In this document: positions 7,643 to 15,620 of the stretch, in pieces
Numbering within the stretch: position 1 is the first letter of the stretch
Layout: the number at the start of each line of letters is the position of its first letter
Assembly (NCBI RefSeq): GCF_000019185.1
Contig: NC_010334.1
Location: 3,720,001-3,784,000, forward strand
DNA: 64,000 bases
From: Shewanella halifaxensis HAW-EB4
GTDB taxonomy: Bacteria > Pseudomonadota > Gammaproteobacteria > Enterobacterales > Shewanellaceae
Direction: 5' to 3'
Notes under the pieces: generated by a model
Databases searched by the model: none
What the model was told of the DNA's origin: nothing
The model's input: only the letters and a program-made list of their open reading frames with translations
Position numbers and translations under genes: made by a program

Positions 7643-7787
7643 GAACAGAATTACTATCGATGTGTTTTTCGAAATGGGTCGGTCTACTTTCATCGTTCAT
7701 CATCATTCCCTTTAGGTAGTGTCTAGCGCCACTGTCCCAGGATTCCGAATTGGAACCTTAGCGACCTCATTTTGGTCGCTTTTTTTT
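7643..7787 (+). ncRNA. Candidate sigma-E dependent small RNA, copy C
   Basis: A predicted transcript of about 145 nt fills the gap between the M9-like gene and pstS. It has CGTTCATCATCATTC at 7694-7708, then AGTG (7718-7721) pairing with CACT (7730-7733) around the loop TCTAGCGC, then an imperfect GGATTCC/GGAACC pairing, and finally the terminator AGCGACC (7760-7766) / GGTCGCT (7774-7780) with a run of T to 7787. A 24-codon frame (ATG 7641 to TAG 7715, ending IVHHHSL) overlaps the conserved stretch, but its ATG lies at or before the expected transcript start. CGTTCATCAT is complementary to the start region of the porin mRNA at 12395-12404. Confidence 0.67.
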
Positions 7788-7925
7788 ATTCTTTTTTCGC
7801 CGTTTCCCCTTTGTTATGCAAACCAGATAAACCATCGCTATGAGCTATGATAAACGCTAATAAGTGTGCGGCTGTGGTCATTGATAATTACTACCTATGT
7901 TGCGTCCCGACTAAATCACGAAAAC

Positions 7926-7950
7926 AAAAAAGCCTCAATAGAGGCCTTTT
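7926..7950 (-). terminator. Terminator of pstS
   Basis: AAAAAGCCTC and GAGGCCTTTT form a stem around AATA. It is 40 nt downstream of the pstS stop on the minus strand and has T runs in both directions. Confidence 0.8.
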
Positions 7951-7988
7951 CATTAATGTTCACTTGTATCATCGAGGTTAATTAGTGA

Positions 7989-8960
7989 CTAAAGACGGAT
8001 CCCCACTTTAGCTAAGTCTTTAGCGATAACACTGCGTGGCAGTGCAACATAACCGTCTTTTTCTACAATTTGCTGACCTTGCTTAGAAAGCACGTAGCGA
8101 ATGAACTCTCGATCCATTGGCGATAGAGCTTTGTTTGGGTGTTTATTCACATAAACGTAGAGGTAACGAGATAGTGGATACTTACCCGTTGCCGCATTGT
8201 CTGCCGTTGCAGGTATATAGTTAGTTCCTTTCTTAGAAATCGCAACCGCTTTAACGCCAGCAGTCTTATAACCAATGCCAGAGTAACCAATCGAATTAAG
8301 TGATTGAGAGACTGCCTGTACGACAGAGGCTGAGCCTGGCTGCTCGTTTACGTTTGCTTTGAAATCACCTTTACACAGTGCTTTCTTTTTAAAGTAACCG
8401 TAAGTACCTGATACAGAGTTACGGCCATAAAGTTGTATATCTCTCGCAGTCCAGCTGCCCTCAAGGCCAACTTGTCCCCAGCGTGTCACATCGCCGCCAC
8501 CGCACTTATCTGTAGAAGAGAAGATGCCGTCGATCTGCTCGATGCTCATGCCTTCAATCGGGTTATCTTTATGGACAAATACTGCGAGCGCGTCAATTGC
8601 GACGCGGATAGGTGTTGGCTGATAGCCATAATGCTTTTCAAATGCCTCAACTTCATTCGGCTTCATCTTACGGCTCATAGGACCGAATTGAGAAGTTCCT
8701 TCAGTCAATGCCGGTGGCGCAGTAGAAGACCCTGCAGCTTGAATTTGGATATTAACGTTTGGATAGAGTTGTTTAAAATCTTCAGCCCAAAGCGTCATCA
8801 TGTTCGCTAATGTATCTGAGCCAACGGAAGATAAATTACCTGACACGCCGCTTGTCTTTTCGTAAGTGGGTAAAGACTGGTCAATTTCAGCCATTGATGC
8901 TGTAGAAAATACAGTCGCTGCAGTAAAACTTACCGCGCCAACAAGTTGTTTCAGTTTCAT
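7989..8960 (-). CDS. pstS: Phosphate-binding periplasmic protein PstS
   Basis: This 323-residue protein is the substrate-binding component of high-affinity phosphate uptake. A signal peptide (MKLKQLVGAVSFTAATVFS then TASMA) precedes a PBP-like fold with SVGSDTLANMM, the phosphate-binding AGSSTAPPAL region and GRNSVSGTYGYF. It belongs to the PstS subgroup common in marine gammaproteobacteria. pstCAB and phoU are not beside it; instead phoR-phoB follow upstream on the same strand after a 191-bp gap. A Pho box at 9043-9060 lies 83 nt before the start, which indicates PhoB activation under phosphate limitation. Confidence 0.94.
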   Translation of the reverse strand: MKLKQLVGAVSFTAATVFSTASMAEIDQSLPTYEKTSGVSGNLSSVGSDTLANMMTLWAEDFKQLYPNVNIQIQAAGSSTAPPALTEGTSQFGPMSRKMKPNEVEAFEKHYGYQPTPIRVAIDALAVFVHKDNPIEGMSIEQIDGIFSSTDKCGGGDVTRWGQVGLEGSWTARDIQLYGRNSVSGTYGYFKKKALCKGDFKANVNEQPGSASVVQAVSQSLNSIGYSGIGYKTAGVKAVAISKKGTNYIPATADNAATGKYPLSRYLYVYVNKHPNKALSPMDREFIRYVLSKQGQQIVEKDGYVALPRSVIAKDLAKVGIRL

Positions 8961-9042
8961 TCTTTGCTCCAGTGTTTATCTATCTTCGTTTTTAAAACGC
9001 TGTCAGTATTGACTCCATTGATGACAAGTCTATTACTCATAA

Positions 9043-9060
9043 GTGACACTTAGATGACAA
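9043..9060 (-). promoter_or_regulatory. Pho box upstream of pstS
   Basis: Read on the minus strand, the site is TTGTCAT-CTAA-GTGTCAC, two 7-nt half-sites separated by 4 nt, as in the consensus CTGTCAT-AWAW-CTGTCAY. A further TTGTCAT half-site lies at 9021-9027. Confidence 0.75.
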
Positions 9061-9151
9061 ACAGTTTTAATCGCTATTTATTACTAAAAAACAGGCCTAA
9101 GCCCGTTCTTCATGACAACCCTATGCAAAAAGTTAAAGTGTGCGGAGGAGA

Positions 9152-10462
9152 TTAAGCCAACTCTTGCTTGGTAAACTCGACCAAATTGGCTGGGATAACA
9201 AAGCTGAAGGTACTGCCCTTACCTAGCTGACTCATGATACTGAGCTCACTCTGGTGGTGACTCAGTGCATGCTTGGCTATAGCCAGCCCCAGACCTGTAC
9301 CACCACTTTGTCTTGAACGAGCACTATCGACCCGATAGAAGCGCTCAGTTAAGCGGCCAATATGCTGCGGGGCAACGCCTTCACCGTTATCTTTCACGCT
9401 AAATAGGCCACCTATGGCAACTTTTCGCCAACTGACCTCTATGTTACCGCCGGGCTCAGTGTAACGAATCGCATTTGAGATAAGGTTGGAGCAGGCACTG
9501 CGTACCAGTAACTCATTGCCATACAGGTCCAGTCCTGGCTCACAGTAAAAGCTCACTTCGTATTGTTCTTGTGCTAGCGCCAAGGCTTCATCACGTAGAA
9601 TATCCATCATTTGAGACATACTGACTTTGACTTCAAGGTCCACATCACTGGCATCTTCGATTCTTGATAGAGCCAGCAGCTGCTCAACCATAGAGCGCAT
9701 ACGGGTAGTTTGTTGCAGCATCTGATCCATGGCTCGCACATTGGGGGACTCAGGCTCGGCCATCGACTGCATCATCTCTAAATAGCCCTGCAATACCGTC
9801 AATGGGGTCTTAAGCTCATGTGATACGTTAGCAACAAACTCTTTTCGCATCCCCTCTAGTTGGCGTACACGAGTAATGTCTCGAGCAATCAGTAATTGCT
9901 GCCCAGAGCCATAAGCCATGATACGGATCTCAAGAATATGCCTATCCGATTGCGGCGAGGCTAACTCTAGGGGCTCATGGTAGTCTTTGTTTTTCAGGTA
10001 AGCCGAAAAGTCTGGGTGGCGGATGAGGTTATCGATCCGTTGGCCATTGTCTTGCGGCCATACAAATCCAAGCAGCAGCTGCGCCAGCTTGTTACACCAT
10101 AAAATATTATTATCAGAGTCTAATACAACTGCAGCATCGGGCAACGCTTCGGCGCCTTGCCTAAAACGCCCGAGCAAAAAAGCCAGCTGTGACACCCGTT
10201 TACGATTTTTCCCCTGTAAACGATAGATACCATTGAACACCCCTTCCCAACTGCCACTACCGTTTGGAGGGGTAAGACGGCGATCATGCCATAACCAAAA
10301 ATTTAAACGAGAAAGTTGGCGATAGTGCCATAGCAACAGGCAAAGCGAACCTAACAATAGGAACAAAAGCACTTCACCAAATAGCAATCCAACCAGTAAA
10401 CATAAGGTTAGATAGATCACCAGCCGTGAAATTAAGCGGTACCCTGAATATGAATCAAACAT
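9152..10462 (-). CDS. phoR: Phosphate regulon sensor histidine kinase PhoR
   Basis: PhoR autophosphorylates and transfers phosphate to PhoB when phosphate is scarce. I start at the ATG 10462 (MFDSYSGYRL), because it aligns with the E. coli N-terminus and gives 436 residues; a GTG at 10501 would add 13 poorly matching residues. Two membrane segments occupy roughly residues 8-47, followed by the charged linker LTPPNGSGSWE, a PAS domain (PDAAVVLDSD...NGQRI), the phosphoacceptor His215 in NVSHELKTPL, and ATPase boxes NAIRYTEPGG, DNGEGV and GGTGLGLAI. It is 74 nt downstream of phoB and is likely co-transcribed with it. Confidence 0.96.
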   Translation of the reverse strand: MFDSYSGYRLISRLVIYLTLCLLVGLLFGEVLLFLLLGSLCLLLWHYRQLSRLNFWLWHDRRLTPPNGSGSWEGVFNGIYRLQGKNRKRVSQLAFLLGRFRQGAEALPDAAVVLDSDNNILWCNKLAQLLLGFVWPQDNGQRIDNLIRHPDFSAYLKNKDYHEPLELASPQSDRHILEIRIMAYGSGQQLLIARDITRVRQLEGMRKEFVANVSHELKTPLTVLQGYLEMMQSMAEPESPNVRAMDQMLQQTTRMRSMVEQLLALSRIEDASDVDLEVKVSMSQMMDILRDEALALAQEQYEVSFYCEPGLDLYGNELLVRSACSNLISNAIRYTEPGGNIEVSWRKVAIGGLFSVKDNGEGVAPQHIGRLTERFYRVDSARSRQSGGTGLGLAIAKHALSHHQSELSIMSQLGKGSTFSFVIPANLVEFTKQELA

Positions 10463-10536
10463 ATTTAACCAATATAACGACCATATGGGAGAACTTGGCA
10501 CAAGATAACGTAAAAAGTAACCTTGTGCCTATTAAA

Positions 10537-11226
10537 CTAAAGCTTGGTAGAGAAACGATAACCTGCACCACGGACGGTTTGGATAAGGCGATCATGCCCC
10601 GAAGGGGTCACCGCCTTTCGTAAGCGTCGAATGTGTACGTCGACAGTGCGGTCTTCAACATAAACATTGGTTCCCCACACATTATCGAGAAGTTGCTCAC
10701 GGCTATAAACACGCTCTTGATGAGTCATAAAGAAGTGTAATAATCTAAACTCCGTTGGCCCCATATCGAGTACTTGATCATTGACGGTCACACGATGACT
10801 GACAGGGTCTAGTTGCAACCCTTGCACATCGATGATCTCCTCTAAGCATGTAGGCGCACTACGACGCATTACAGCCTTAATGCGAGCGACCAACTCTTTG
10901 GGTGAAAATGGTTTGGTCATAAAGTCATCGGCGCCAACCTCTAGCCCTCTAACCTTATCTTCCTCCTCACCACGTGCCGTCAACATGATAATTGGAATAT
11001 GACGTGTGAATTCATCTTGGCGCAGACGCTTGGCTAACTGGATGCCATTACCACCTGGGAACATCCAATCAAGCAAGACAAGATCAGGGTATGGCTCCGT
11101 TAACATCGCTAATGCCGAGTCATAGTCCTCTGCAGCTGCTGTGGTAAAGCCGTGTTGTTCTAAAACAAAAGTTAACATCTCGCGGATGGCTAACTCGTCT
11201 TCAACTATCAAAATCCTTGCAGTCAT
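10537..11226 (-). CDS. phoB: Phosphate regulon response regulator PhoB
   Basis: PhoB is the DNA-binding response regulator of the phosphate regulon. The receiver domain has the acidic pair Glu9-Asp10, phosphoacceptor Asp53 in LLDWMFP, and a lysine in MTKPFSP near residue 105. The C-terminal winged helix ends with VEDRTVDVHIRRLRKAV and TVRGAGYRF, typical of OmpR/PhoB. At 229 residues it matches the usual length. A PhoB-like site at 11267-11284 suggests autoregulation, and phoR follows on the same strand. Confidence 0.97.
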   Translation of the reverse strand: MTARILIVEDELAIREMLTFVLEQHGFTTAAAEDYDSALAMLTEPYPDLVLLDWMFPGGNGIQLAKRLRQDEFTRHIPIIMLTARGEEEDKVRGLEVGADDFMTKPFSPKELVARIKAVMRRSAPTCLEEIIDVQGLQLDPVSHRVTVNDQVLDMGPTEFRLLHFFMTHQERVYSREQLLDNVWGTNVYVEDRTVDVHIRRLRKAVTPSGHDRLIQTVRGAGYRFSTKL

Positions 11227-11266
11227 ATTCGATCTTCTATCAGTGAATGTCTACGTTGGCTATTAT

Positions 11267-11284
11267 TGGTCACTTTTATGACAG
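11267..11284 (-). promoter_or_regulatory. Pho box upstream of phoB
   Basis: On the minus strand the sequence is CTGTCAT-AAAA-GTGACCA, a perfect first half-site and a weaker second one, 41 nt before the phoB start. Confidence 0.6.
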
Positions 11285-11413
11285 TAATATTAAACACTAA
11301 GATATTTTGCCATATTCATGTGCATTTGGGTCATAAATATTATCTTTAGCTTATCTTTATATAGCGGCTTAGAACCTTTAAATAAAGCCAACGTCATGTT
11401 TTAGCATTAAAGT

Positions 11414-11437
11414 AAAAAAGGGCCCTAGGCCCCTTTT
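11414..11437 (-). terminator. Terminator of the porin gene
   Basis: On the minus strand a GGGGCC/GGCCCT-type stem is followed by a run of six T. It lies about 20 nt after the porin stop codon. Confidence 0.8.
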
Positions 11438-11453
11438 CACAACTGTGGTTGAT

Positions 11454-12404
11454 TTAGAACTTATGCTCTAGACCAACACCGAAGTAGCTATCATCATTGT
11501 CGACATTGTCGAATGAGCGATTGGTATAGAAAGCGAATAGCTTAGTTGGCTTCCCCAGTTTGTAGTCACCACCAACGGACCATGAATCACCTTTATCTTC
11601 CATATCTTGGAACTGAGCTTTTAATACAACCGCATCAATTTGGTATGCAGCGCTGACTAGGTAACCCGTCTTACTTTCGCCGCCAATCGTAGGCGAACCA
11701 TCTTTGTCATAAGTCTCTTCCTGCTGCTGATACATACCACCTAACTTAAGACCAGCAATTTTACCCTGAACGGTTGCACGAACGACTTCGTAGCCTTTCA
11801 CATCTGCGTCATAGGCAACAGAGGCATAGAGTGGTGATTGCTTAAGTTTTGCGTCGCCATATATAGCTGCGACACTGAAGCCGTCTTGTCCATACTGTGA
11901 ACCCGCCCCTTCGGCTGCATAGGTCACCCCCACTTTAAAACCGCTAAACGACGGTGTCACATACGTTGCAGTTTGCTCAATACGGTTCTCACCTTTAAAC
12001 AGGTTCTTCAAGTCACCTGATAGATCGTTGAACTGATCGACTTTACCTTGAGCTACTTTCAGCATAGTGTCGTTACGACCAACAGAGAACGCACCAAAGT
12101 TACCTTTAAGGCCAACAAATTGGTTACGCGCCTTGAAGTTTTCTTTTACGTCATCACCGGTATCCACTTCATATTCAATCGTGTAAAACGCCTCTAGAGA
12201 GCGACTTAATTCGAAAGCGCCTTTAACACCAAAACGAGAAGCATTAGATTGAATCGTTGTCGTTGATTCATCATTAACATCATTTGACTGAGCTGTCACA
12301 TTTAGCTTGCCATAGACCGTTAGTGGGTCAGCAGCGTAAGCAGAAGAAAGTGTTGCAGTTGCAATAGCTGAAGCTAGTAGAGTTTTACAAAAAACGTTCA
12401 TCAT
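11454..12404 (-). CDS. Outer membrane general porin (Gram-negative porin family)
   Basis: This is a trimeric-type diffusion porin in the outer membrane. It has a signal peptide (MMNVFCKTLLASAIATATLS, then SAYA), a mature start ADPLTVYGKLN, alternating beta strands, the FELSRSLEAFYTIEYE region, and the terminal aromatic residue (GLEHKF) required for outer membrane insertion. Two adjacent ATG codons are possible starts; AAAGGA is better placed for the second (12401). It is next to phoB, and a Pho-box-like site at 12580-12597 suggests phosphate control and a long leader. The start region ATGATGAACG is complementary to the conserved stretch of the sRNA candidates, so post-transcriptional silencing is possible. 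Confidence 0.92.
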   Translation of the reverse strand: MMNVFCKTLLASAIATATLSSAYAADPLTVYGKLNVTAQSNDVNDESTTTIQSNASRFGVKGAFELSRSLEAFYTIEYEVDTGDDVKENFKARNQFVGLKGNFGAFSVGRNDTMLKVAQGKVDQFNDLSGDLKNLFKGENRIEQTATYVTPSFSGFKVGVTYAAEGAGSQYGQDGFSVAAIYGDAKLKQSPLYASVAYDADVKGYEVVRATVQGKIAGLKLGGMYQQQEETYDKDGSPTIGGESKTGYLVSAAYQIDAVVLKAQFQDMEDKGDSWSVGGDYKLGKPTKLFAFYTNRSFDNVDNDDSYFGVGLEHKF

Positions 12405-12579
12405 TTAATCCTTTGACGTTATTCGCCTTAGTTATTGGTTTGGACGAGTGCCATAATGAAGATGATTTGTTGCATTTTTATTTCAGCAAAGAGTGAATAA
12501 AGTCTGACTTATTAAATCTTCGGCAACAGATATTCGCTACCCCAGAGCTAGCGCGGCTTTGAGCGAAAACGTAAGAAAT

Positions 12580-12597
12580 GTGACACTTTAATGAAAT
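12580..12597 (-). promoter_or_regulatory. Pho-box-like site / inverted repeat between porin and rdgC
   Basis: On the minus strand ATTTCAT-TAAA-GTGTCAC has the second half-site of the pstS box unchanged. The site also lies inside a perfect inverted repeat ATGTGACA (12578-12585) and TGTCACAT (12597-12604) with an 11-nt spacer, so another dimeric regulator cannot be excluded. It lies about 175 nt before the porin start. Confidence 0.45.
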
Positions 12598-12692
12598 GTC
12601 ACATAGTGATGATTATCGATAACAGCGAAGCGGTTTACCCGAACCGAACAATGCCTTACACTGCGCCTTTAATATTGATTGAGCACTTATCT

Positions 12693-13604
12693 ATGTGGTT
12701 TAAAAATCTAACTGTATACCGCTTTAACAAGCCTTTCTCTGTTGACCCTGATTCACTAGAAAAATCACTGGAAGACTTCACCTTCTCTCCTTGCTCAAGC
12801 CAAGACATCAGCAAATTTGGATTCTCTAAGGCGATGGGTAAGCATGGTGAAACCTTGATCCATACCGCTGGTGACAGACACCTAATCTGCGCGACTAAAG
12901 AAGAAAAGATTTTACCGTCTCAAGTGATCAAAGAAGCACTTGAAGAAAAAGTGGGACATCTTGAGGCTGAAGAAAACCGTAAGCTCACTAAGAAAGAAAA
13001 AGATGCACTGAAAGATGAGATCACCACGACCTTATTGCCACGCGCTTTTTCGCGTCGGAGTCAAATTCGTGCATTGATTTTACCTGAAATTCAAATGATT
13101 CTCGTTGACAGCTCAAGTGCAGCAAAGTCTGAAGAACTTATGGCTTTGCTACGTAAAGCGATTGGCACACTACCGATTATTCCAATAAGCTTTAAAACGC
13201 CGATTGAGACTCAGCTGACTGAATGGCTAAAAGAAGGCAAAACACCACCAGCCTTTGAAATGCAAGATGAAGCTGAGCTTAAGAGTGATTCAGACGAAGG
13301 CGGTATCGTTCGCTTTAAGCAACAAGACTTAAGCGAAAATGAAGTACTGGCTCATATTGAAGTCGGTAAGCAAGTGCATAAGCTAGCACTGCATTTTGGT
13401 CAATCAATTGCCTTCGTGTTACAGTCAGATGCAGCGATTAAACGTCTTAAGTTCTCTGAAGAGTTTAGAGCAGATAATGATGATTTAGGTAACGATGACC
13501 CGATGGCAAGACTCGATGCTGACTTTGCATTAATGAGCAGCGAGCTTATTGCGCTTATCAATGCCGTAGTTGACGCCCTTGGCGGCCTAGAAGACAGTAT
13601 CTAA
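12693..13604 (+). CDS. rdgC: Recombination-associated protein RdgC
   Basis: RdgC forms a ring-shaped dimer on DNA and restrains RecA-dependent recombination. I use the ATG at 12693, giving 303 residues that begin MWFKNLTVYRFNK as in other RdgC proteins; a longer frame from 12591 has no support. Recognisable segments are KEEKILPSQVIKEAL, LLPRAFSRRSQ, and DEAELKSDSDEGGIVR followed by QDLSENE. It is monocistronic, divergent from the porin, and ends in an intrinsic terminator at 13624-13650. Confidence 0.96.
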   Translation: MWFKNLTVYRFNKPFSVDPDSLEKSLEDFTFSPCSSQDISKFGFSKAMGKHGETLIHTAGDRHLICATKEEKILPSQVIKEALEEKVGHLEAEENRKLTKKEKDALKDEITTTLLPRAFSRRSQIRALILPEIQMILVDSSSAAKSEELMALLRKAIGTLPIIPISFKTPIETQLTEWLKEGKTPPAFEMQDEAELKSDSDEGGIVRFKQQDLSENEVLAHIEVGKQVHKLALHFGQSIAFVLQSDAAIKRLKFSEEFRADNDDLGNDDPMARLDADFALMSSELIALINAVVDALGGLEDSI

Positions 13605-13623
13605 TCCAAATTAGATTGAGACA

Positions 13624-13650
13624 CAAAAGGCGCCATTTGGCGCCTTTTTT
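13624..13650 (+). terminator. Intrinsic terminator of rdgC
   Basis: AAAAGGCGCC and GGCGCCTTTTTT pair around ATTT, about 20 nt after the stop codon. Confidence 0.88.
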
Positions 13651-13686
13651 ATGACCACTATTTATAACAAAACGAGTCAGTCCAGT

Positions 13687-15492
13687 TTATTTAACCGCTT
13701 TTAACTGACCCTCTTTATCAAATGGCCAATCCACACCTAACCACGCCTTAAAGAAGGCTTTTTGTGAGCGACTTGGCTTATCAACACTGGTAATAACCAA
13801 CTTGCCACTTTGTTTCTCACCAAGTTTAAGCTCGATATCTTTCAGTCTGTCATTACTAAACAGCGTCACTTTGATGGTGTCACCTGCACTAAAGTCTTTA
13901 ATGCGCGACTCAAAGCCCGCCGCAGTAACCTTAAGCCCGTTTATCGCAACGATTTCGTCTCCGAGTACGATGCCTGCATTCCAAGCTGGACCACCACGCA
14001 GCACTTGCGATAACACCAATGAACCTGACTTTAACGTAACGCCAGTAAAAGGCTCTACTTTTGCCTCTTTACCATAGCTGGTTTTTAAACCGGCCAAACC
14101 GAGTAGCGAGTCAAAGTCTAAACTTACTGGCGAGTTAACATACTCCTGCCACCAGCCTTCATAACTGGTTCCTGAAACAGTATTTAAAATCCCCTTCACA
14201 TCACTAATGGTGTAACCCGCTGGAATACGGTGATCATTGTAAAGTTTACGGTGCACATCGCGGTATGAGCGTTTCAGTTTGGTTTCTTGAAGTAGAGAAA
14301 AATCTAACGCTAGTGACGTTAAATAACCTTCGGAGTAGATGTTAGTGCTGTGGTTAACCGCGTAATCTCCACCGCTGCTTGCCCACTGATTAGCACTCGC
14401 ATCAGCAATTGACTGCACTTCTCTACCGGGTGTTTGCTCACTCTGAGCGACTCGCTTCGCTAAGTCTTCTAAAAACTCCTTTGGTGTCATCACCCCAGCC
14501 CGTAACAGCAACTGACTTTGGAAGTAACTCGTTGAGCCCTCAGCAATCCACAATAGTTCAGTGATCCCTTCATCTTGATAGTTGTATGGCACTAATCCAT
14601 CAGGACGATACGCCTTAACGTTCCAAGTATGAATAAACTCATGGGAGGCCGTCTTGATAAAGCCTAAGTAATCTTTACGATCTCGATAGCTAAAACGTGG
14701 TCGTTGAATAATCGTCGAATTTAAGTGCTCAGTTGCGCCCCGAGCGCCACTGGTGGCGTGAACCATATAAACATAACGCTTAAATGGGTAATCATCCCAA
14801 ATCACCTCAGCCTGACCGCTAAGCTTGGTCAAGTCAGTGACCATTTGGTCGATGTCATAGTTGCCCTCTCCCCAAACAACTAATTCATACGCCCTGCCAT
14901 CAGCACTAAATTCTCGATGCTCGCTGATCCCTGTTTCGATTGGCGAATCGACTAAGATATCGTAATTATCAGCAGTGAAACTATGCGCGTGACTGCCGCT
15001 GTCCATACCCGAGTAACTATTCCAGTCACTAGGGACATTAAGAGAAACGGTTAGGGGCTCCCCCCTAAACTCAGGACTATAAACAAAGGTACCACTCGCA
15101 TCTAAAAAGGCATGGCTTGCATCGATATGGTTGACCCGTTGCCCCAATTTATTGGCATAAAGTTGATAGCTGACCGTGACACTCGTTGGCTCACTTAAGG
15201 CTATTGTCCACTCGCCACTAGCGGTTCTAGACCAAGGTAGTACTGCACCGCTATCATCGGTTGCCGTAAAAGTTCTAACCGCGTCCGCCAATGGCAAGAC
15301 TTGATATTTACCCGTGCGCCATACAGGTAAGTTAACCACTAAAGAGTTTGACTGAGTTTCAGGAAAGACAACCTCGACATTGGCCAAGTGATGTTCAGGG
15401 CTCGTTAAGTCAATCTGGTAGCTTACGTTGGCAATTGCATTAGTACAGGCTAAAGCACTAAAAGTTAAGATAAAGGGAACTACAGGTTTCAC
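13687..15492 (-). CDS. M61 family glycyl aminopeptidase with PDZ domain, exported
   Basis: This 601-residue protein has a signal peptide (MKPVVPFILTFSALACTNA), an N-terminal beta domain, a catalytic domain and a C-terminal PDZ domain (GDEIVAINGLKV at about 495-530). The zinc site is His284-Glu-x-x-His288 in SHEFIHTWNVKAYRP, with Glu318 in WIAEGSTSYF as third ligand. The HTWN sequence after HExxH and the PDZ domain are diagnostic of M61 (glycyl aminopeptidase) enzymes. It should act in the periplasm on peptides with N-terminal glycine or alanine. It is monocistronic and divergent from the TPR gene at 15621. Confidence 0.93.
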   Translation of the reverse strand: MKPVVPFILTFSALACTNAIANVSYQIDLTSPEHHLANVEVVFPETQSNSLVVNLPVWRTGKYQVLPLADAVRTFTATDDSGAVLPWSRTASGEWTIALSEPTSVTVSYQLYANKLGQRVNHIDASHAFLDASGTFVYSPEFRGEPLTVSLNVPSDWNSYSGMDSGSHAHSFTADNYDILVDSPIETGISEHREFSADGRAYELVVWGEGNYDIDQMVTDLTKLSGQAEVIWDDYPFKRYVYMVHATSGARGATEHLNSTIIQRPRFSYRDRKDYLGFIKTASHEFIHTWNVKAYRPDGLVPYNYQDEGITELLWIAEGSTSYFQSQLLLRAGVMTPKEFLEDLAKRVAQSEQTPGREVQSIADASANQWASSGGDYAVNHSTNIYSEGYLTSLALDFSLLQETKLKRSYRDVHRKLYNDHRIPAGYTISDVKGILNTVSGTSYEGWWQEYVNSPVSLDFDSLLGLAGLKTSYGKEAKVEPFTGVTLKSGSLVLSQVLRGGPAWNAGIVLGDEIVAINGLKVTAAGFESRIKDFSAGDTIKVTLFSNDRLKDIELKLGEKQSGKLVITSVDKPSRSQKAFFKAWLGVDWPFDKEGQLKAVK

Positions 15493-15620
15493 TCTCGCGT
15501 CCTTCTGTTATTATTGTTCTTCATTGAGTCAGCAAAATATAACATAAGACTTAATTAGGCCAAAGAATAACAAAAATCAGGCGTTTAATTTAACGAGTAA
15601 GCGCGAGGACTGGCATGTAA

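Noticed and set aside
12546..12560. CTAGCGC near 12550 as a sixth sRNA copy
   Set aside because: There is no sigma-E type promoter at the right distance, no GTTCATC stretch and no terminator around it; the heptamer alone is expected by chance.
12591..12692. N-terminal extension of rdgC
   Set aside because: The extra 34 residues cover the inverted repeat and the likely promoter, do not resemble RdgC, and the family starts at MWFKNL.
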